From DASZHJ01 sp035581425 (GTDB taxonomy: Bacteria; Pseudomonadota; Alphaproteobacteria; ATCC43930; CGMCC-115725): a DNA stretch of 54,822 bases. The position numbers and the translations under genes were made by a program. The number at the start of each line of letters is the position of its first letter. Within the stretch, counting starts at the first letter, position 1. This document shows, in pieces, positions 51,111-54,822 of the stretch. Below the pieces are notes generated by a model, which was not told the origin of the DNA, ran no database searches, and saw only the letters and a list, made by a program, of their open reading frames with translations. The stretch covers positions 1-54,822 of the forward strand of contig DATJVP010000104.1 of assembly GCA_035581425.1 (NCBI GenBank), written 5' to 3'.

Positions 51111-51132
51111 AAATACAGCGGAAATACAGCGG
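51111..51132 (+). repeat. Perfect 11-bp tandem duplication
   Basis: AAATACAGCGG occurs twice back to back (51111-51121 and 51122-51132). It may be a replication-slippage trace or a short target duplication near relic DNA. Confidence 0.6.
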
Positions 51133-51266
51133 CTCAACCCGAGAGGGCTAAACGCCTGCGCGAAATTGGCCCAGAGAGCGAGCGTTGCCGGCGATTCCGA
51201 TTCTCCAGGGGCAACACTCTTCAGTAGTAATATATTCTATTATTTCTCTTATGGCGCCGCCCGTAA

Positions 51267-51518
51267 AGAATTCGGTTCGCACTCGACCGCTTGCTAGCGC
51301 GGGCGGTCACGACGATCGATGATCACGAACGCGAGTTGCTGCTGCGGCAGGCGACCGAGCTTGCGCTGGGCGAGGAGGAGATTGTCCCGCTCTTCCACGC
51401 AAACGCGATCTGGGCACTGCGCGACGCGCTCGACTACGTGACGCGCAAAGACAACTACACGCTTGCCGAATTCGTGACGCTGATTGTCCTTCGGCACTCA
51501 ATCGAAGCAAATTTGTAA
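51267..51518 (+). pseudogene. Remnant of an ABC-transporter solute-binding protein (family 5), C-terminal end
   Basis: The open stretch encodes TTIDDHERELLLRQATELAL, then IVPLFHANAIWALRDALDY and VTRKDNYTLAEFVTL. This matches the C-terminus of peptide/nickel family-5 solute-binding proteins, which usually exceed 500 residues. Only about 75-84 codons remain, a stop lies at 51264-51266, and no signal peptide or N-terminal part is nearby. It is a truncated relic. Confidence 0.68.
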
Positions 51519-51995
51519 TGGCGGGCCAGTATTTCTATCGCCATTTCTAGATACGACGCGCGGTTCCACGGGATGCTGCTCCTTGTTTGGTCGCGGAAGA
51601 GTCGGTTCCGTACCCCGCCCGCGCCGGCCTCTCTGTAAGAGCTTTCCTCCGAGATTGGGCCATGCCTAAGCCCACAAAAACCCTCAGACCGGACGCTGCG
51701 CACTGCAGAGGGGTTCCGTGCCCCGCTCCGCTGAACCACCGAGCGAGACACGCTCAAATGGCCAATTGCCTCTGCCAATCTGAGGTTTAGTCTGCGGGCA
51801 ATGGAGCGATATCTAATAGACATAGCGCCAATTTTGCGTCATTTTTTATCCCACAAATGCCACAGGCACCGCGCAGGCGGGAGTTCGCCCTAGCGTGCCT
51901 CGATGATCTGGGAGCGACAGAGAAGCGGGGCCCAGTCGTCGCTCGTAACGCCCTCCCGGCGCCAGGCCTTCATTTAACTGAGTGGAATCACGGAC
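51519..51995. other. Gene-free stretch, probably decayed DNA
   Basis: No supported gene, RNA or repeat was found in these 477 bp. Short frames on both strands (for example 51823-51455 on minus) have no recognisable motif and no ribosome site. Composition drifts AT-richer toward 51850, consistent with a decayed island boundary. Confidence 0.4.
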
Positions 51996-52814
51996 GTGAA
52001 TTTACTCATCTTGGGATCCGCAGGCCAGATCGGCTCCGCGTTAGTTAATTACGTCAGCCATCGGGGACATAACGCGACAGGCTTCGACATCGCCGACTGC
52101 CCCGAGGAAGATTTGCGTGACACAAATTCGAGGCTCGAAGCTGCGATTGCAGCAGCAGATTTCGTCTATCACCTCGCTTTCGATGTGGGCGGTTCGGCCT
52201 ACCTGACCAAATTCCAAGAAAGCTTCAGCTTCATACACAACAATGTTCGCATCATGGCTAACTCGTTCCAACTTCTGGAACGCTATCGAAAGCCGTTCGT
52301 TTTTGCGTCGAGCCAAATGTCGAACATGACATTTTCCAACTACGGACTACTGAAGGCGATCGGCGAGCGCTACACGACCGCGCTCGGAGGTTTGACAGTG
52401 AAATTTTGGAACGTATACGGCATCGAAAGAAATCCCGAAAAAACGCACGTCATCACTGACTTCCTGACCATGGCACGGGTCTCTCGTCGCATTGCGATGC
52501 GCACCCGTGGCACGGAGATGCGGCAATTTCTATATGCAGAAGACTGCTCGGAAGCCCTCCTAGGACTGGCGCATCGCTATGCGGAAATACCGCGCACCCA
52601 GCAGCTACACCTCACAAGCTTCGCATGGTCAAGCATCCGAGAGGTTGCTGAGATCATTGCTGGGATGTTTGCCGGTACCGAAATTGTTCCAGGACGAACT
52701 AGCGATACCGTTCAGAAAGACCAAAGGAACGAACCTGACGCCTACATTCTCAGATACTGGCAGCCAAAAACGAATCTCTCCGAAGGAATTGCGAAGATTG
52801 CCCGACAGACGTGA
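51996..52814 (+). CDS. NAD-dependent epimerase/dehydratase (extended SDR)
   Basis: A 272-residue sugar-nucleotide SDR enzyme. LLILGSAGQIGSALVNYV is the NAD-binding loop, YGLLK the catalytic YxxxK, and FVFASSQMSN the Ser-containing strand. The C-terminal part (VYGIERNPEKTHVITDFL, RQFLYAEDCSEALL) is typical of UDP- or GDP-sugar epimerases and dehydratases. It is slightly short for the family. GTG 51996 is the start. Its base composition is AT-richer than that of most of the window, suggesting separate acquisition together with the following GT2. Confidence 0.86.
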   Translation: MNLLILGSAGQIGSALVNYVSHRGHNATGFDIADCPEEDLRDTNSRLEAAIAAADFVYHLAFDVGGSAYLTKFQESFSFIHNNVRIMANSFQLLERYRKPFVFASSQMSNMTFSNYGLLKAIGERYTTALGGLTVKFWNVYGIERNPEKTHVITDFLTMARVSRRIAMRTRGTEMRQFLYAEDCSEALLGLAHRYAEIPRTQQLHLTSFAWSSIREVAEIIAGMFAGTEIVPGRTSDTVQKDQRNEPDAYILRYWQPKTNLSEGIAKIARQT

Positions 52815-52928
52815 TCGGTCCGGAATGGCCGCTTGCCTGCGGCCTCACCGAGGTTGTGTGACGCAGGTAGTTTCGATCTCACGGGGCCATTTTTAACTGG
52901 GGTCTACCTCTCATCAGGGCGCGTCCGC

Positions 52929-53753
52929 GTGACCTCAAATTCTAATCTGCCGCCGATCAGCATCATAACCCCGGTCCTAAACGGGCAAGCGTTCATTAGA
53001 GGCTGTATCGAGTGCGTCATTGCCCAGGATTATCCAAACGTCGAACATATCATCGTTGATGGCGAATCGACGGATCAGACCTTGAGCATCGTCAATGCCA
53101 TGAGTACCGAGCACGCTCATATCAAGCCCATCTCCGAAAAAGATCGCGGTCTGTCAGATGCGCTGAACAAAGGAATGCGCGCCGCGAAGGCTGAGTATGT
53201 GGGAGTTCTGAATGTAGACGATTTTTACGAACCGGGCGTTCTTCGTCGCGTCGGGAACCTAATCCAACGTCTTTCAGAACCGCGTTTCATTGCCGGCAAC
53301 TGCAATATCTTGAACGAAAGGGATGAGATCGTGCACGTCAATAGACCTCGTTTCCTCGAGATCGAGAAGCTCTTGATCGGTGATACCTTTTACGAGTTCC
53401 CCTGCAATCATTCTGCTTACTTTTATCCGAAGGCTCTTCACACAGTAGCGGGTTACTACGATGTCGAGCTCGACTATCAGATGGATGTGAAATTCATCCT
53501 CTCTGCAGTTCAACACATTAAGACACTTTACGTTGACGAGGTCTGGGGTAATTTCCGCATTAGACCAGGCACAAAGACCTTCGAATACATGAGGACAGGC
53601 GCCGCCGCGTCCACGCAAAGGAAAGTTTTTGCGGCAGCATTTCTAAACGCACCCCTGAAGACAAAGACTTATGTGGCGCCGCGATGGGTCATTTATCGAT
53701 TGCGCAGGCGCCTGAATAAACTGTTGAGAGGCTTCCGCCCGACGTACCAGTAA
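52929..53753 (+). CDS. GT2 glycosyltransferase
   Basis: A 274-residue GT-A enzyme. ISIITPVLNGQAFIRGCIEC and HIIVDGESTDQT form the nucleotide site, LNVDDFYEPGVL carries the DxD-like metal site, and KDRGLSDALNKGMRAAKAEY is typical of the WcaA/exopolysaccharide GT2 group. GTG 52929 is preferred because it sits just before the conserved start; the open frame begins at 52833. It shares the AT-richer composition of the epimerase gene just upstream. Confidence 0.84.
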   Translation: MTSNSNLPPISIITPVLNGQAFIRGCIECVIAQDYPNVEHIIVDGESTDQTLSIVNAMSTEHAHIKPISEKDRGLSDALNKGMRAAKAEYVGVLNVDDFYEPGVLRRVGNLIQRLSEPRFIAGNCNILNERDEIVHVNRPRFLEIEKLLIGDTFYEFPCNHSAYFYPKALHTVAGYYDVELDYQMDVKFILSAVQHIKTLYVDEVWGNFRIRPGTKTFEYMRTGAAASTQRKVFAAAFLNAPLKTKTYVAPRWVIYRLRRRLNKLLRGFRPTYQ

Positions 53754-53968
53754 GGGGGGCTAGCAAAGTGGGGTTGTTGCGTCGCCCGGAAGCTTGTCAG
53801 TTTAAGTTTGCTGGCTACTCGAAGGCGGGTGAACTGCACCCCAAAACTCACCCGGCGACTTAGAATCTGGACCAGTTCAGCTGAGAGATCCCGTCGAGCA
53901 GAGCAGCGGCTGAACAGGTAACTCGTGCTTTGCACCTGGATCCGTCTTCGGGGGCCGGTCAGGATCGA
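53754..53968. other. Gene-free stretch beside relic DNA
   Basis: No gene is supported. The only structure seen is an insertion-sequence-end-like motif at 53830-53846. Frames across it have no recognisable domains. Confidence 0.35.
53830..53846. mobile_element. Possible IS3-family (IS150-group) end remnant
   Basis: TGAACTGCACCCCAAAA resembles the terminal inverted repeats of IS150-group elements, which often begin TGTACTGCACCC. No transposase gene or matching partner end was found, so this is at most a relic. Confidence 0.22.
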
Positions 53969-54091
53969 TTAGCGCTTTTGCATCCGAACGCCGGGGGCAT
54001 CGCCGTTGGTGAACTCGACGCCAGCCTCGGCAAACGCTCTCCTAGTAGCCTCGACGACGCTTGATGGCGCGAGCATCGTTTGGGGACAGAG
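53969..54091 (-). pseudogene. Remnant of an XRE/HTH regulator C-terminus
   Basis: About 40 codons read SSVVEATRRAFAEAGVEFTN followed by GDAPGVRMQKR and a stop. This matches the C-terminal tail of a common HTH regulator family (pattern ALExAGVEFxxxxxGxGVRLRK). The DNA-binding domain is missing and the upstream frame is not recognisable, so the gene is truncated. Confidence 0.6.
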
Positions 54092-54435
54092 ACGTCCCTG
54101 TCGGCTCCGCCAACCCACGAGGGAATCCGATCGAAACGGGCACGCAGCACGGTGGTTGGTGCCCGGTGATTGAGGGCGGTTCCGCGGAGCAACGCAATCT
54201 CTCTCTCTATGGTCGACCATGGTTGGCGTGCCGATGCTGATCCGCATCCAACCGCAGCGCCCCTGGATATTGGCCGCGTTCGATCTAACATAATATTAGT
54301 GGCCCTCTCCAGAGCACATGCGCAGGATACATGGGCCCAAAGACAACCGTTGTCACAGCTCCGCGGCTTGGCTTGCCGGTCGCGGAGCGATTATTGTCTG
54401 AGCGAGCGGGCACGACGCCGAGAGGAGCCAGCGGC

Positions 54436-54591
54436 ATGCATCAATCAAACGTCGCCCTCGGAATTGTCTTGCTGACGGCGTTTTCCGCAATCCTGGGATT
54501 CGTCGCGGGCTACGCGCTCAGGTCTTACATCTCCTATCGCCGTCACCAAAAATTCGGTTGGTATCGTCGCTCCGATCTCGCGCGGCACTGA
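54436..54591 (+). CDS. Small single-helix membrane protein
   Basis: A 51-residue protein with one hydrophobic helix (ALGIVLLTAFSAILGFVAGY) and a basic tail (SYRRHQKFGWYRRSD). GAGGAG lies 8 nt before ATG 54436, which favours this start over an open extension to 54331. No family was recognised. Confidence 0.55.
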   Translation: MHQSNVALGIVLLTAFSAILGFVAGYALRSYISYRRHQKFGWYRRSDLARH

Positions 54592-54822
54592 CCGCGTCCT
54601 CTCGCGAACGACCCTGAGCTTCCGCCGCTCGGTTTCGCCAGCACCACTTATCTCCCACACCGTCGCGCGGTCTGCTGGCAAATAACGTCAGGCAATCTGC
54701 CATTTCCGTTGATGTAATCTCTCGCAATCGCAGCATTGCGAGATTGCGAGACCCAAATCACGAGGTGGTTGATCCAAAATCCGAAAAGCAGAAACTCGGG
54801 CATTGACGCGTTGGTTAATTAT
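54592..54822. other. Right-end segment, no gene seen
   Basis: No supported gene or RNA was found in the last 231 bp. The final 100 bp are AT-richer, so a promoter or gene start may lie just outside the window. Confidence 0.35.

Noticed and set aside
51455..51823. 122-codon minus-strand frame
   Set aside because: No motif or ribosome site, and it overlaps the solute-binding-protein relic; probably chance.
1..54822. CRISPR arrays, tRNA or rRNA genes
   Set aside because: No regularly spaced direct repeats, cloverleaf-like sequences or rRNA-like conserved blocks were recognised by eye.

Overview
The window is a GC-rich (about two thirds G+C by eye) chromosomal segment from a Gram-negative bacterium. 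A Wza-type export protein, a Wzc-type tyrosine autokinase, an outer-membrane barrel and two PEP-CTERM surface proteins point to a proteobacterium. The overall style suggests an alphaproteobacterium, but no marker here proves the class. No rRNA, tRNA, CRISPR array or intact transposase was seen.

Layout. (1) 210-22382 is a large exopolysaccharide locus: an initiating phosphoglycosyltransferase, a WcaI-like glycosyltransferase, a PAP2 phosphatase, a metallophosphatase, an exported protein, a barrel, Wza and Wzc homologues, a run of glycosyltransferases, a Wzx-type flippase and two Wzy/O-antigen-ligase-like membrane proteins. (2) 22540-25030 holds a carbamoyltransferase and an FkbM methyltransferase, probably glycan decoration. 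(3) 25149-35808 is read here as a lasso-peptide (RiPP) locus: ABC exporter, nucleotidyltransferase, PqqD-like B1, PRMT-like methyltransferase, B2 protease, HPr-kinase-like kinase, a 61-codon precursor at 31462-31277 on the minus strand, a JmjC/cupin oxygenase and an asparagine-synthetase-like cyclase. A PEP-CTERM gene lies inside it. (4) 36025-39939 holds a second PEP-CTERM protein, a second metallophosphatase, small unknown genes and a PilZ-like protein. (5) 39967-49131 is a second polysaccharide module: a cis-prenyltransferase, three GT4 enzymes, an oxidoreductase-epimerase fusion and two FemAB/GNAT-like proteins. (6) 49149-54822 is small-gene and relic territory, with three small minus-strand genes, a solute-binding-protein remnant, an AT-richer epimerase plus GT2 pair, and a regulator remnant.

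How it works together. The two polysaccharide modules could jointly build, flip, polymerise and export one or more lipid-carrier-linked glycans. The lasso locus is the main discovery. Its precursor has a paeninodin-like leader (WxxPxL, then LDxxxT) and a predicted 19-residue core, DNRGHAPHDGKAGNDKDHS. Asp9 of that core is placed to close a nine-residue ring, and the last residue is Ser, the residue that the paeninodin kinase phosphorylates. Next to the core machinery sit a nucleotidyltransferase, a PRMT-like methyltransferase and a JmjC-type oxygenase, which may add further modifications. These roles come from motifs and gene neighbourhood, not from database searches.
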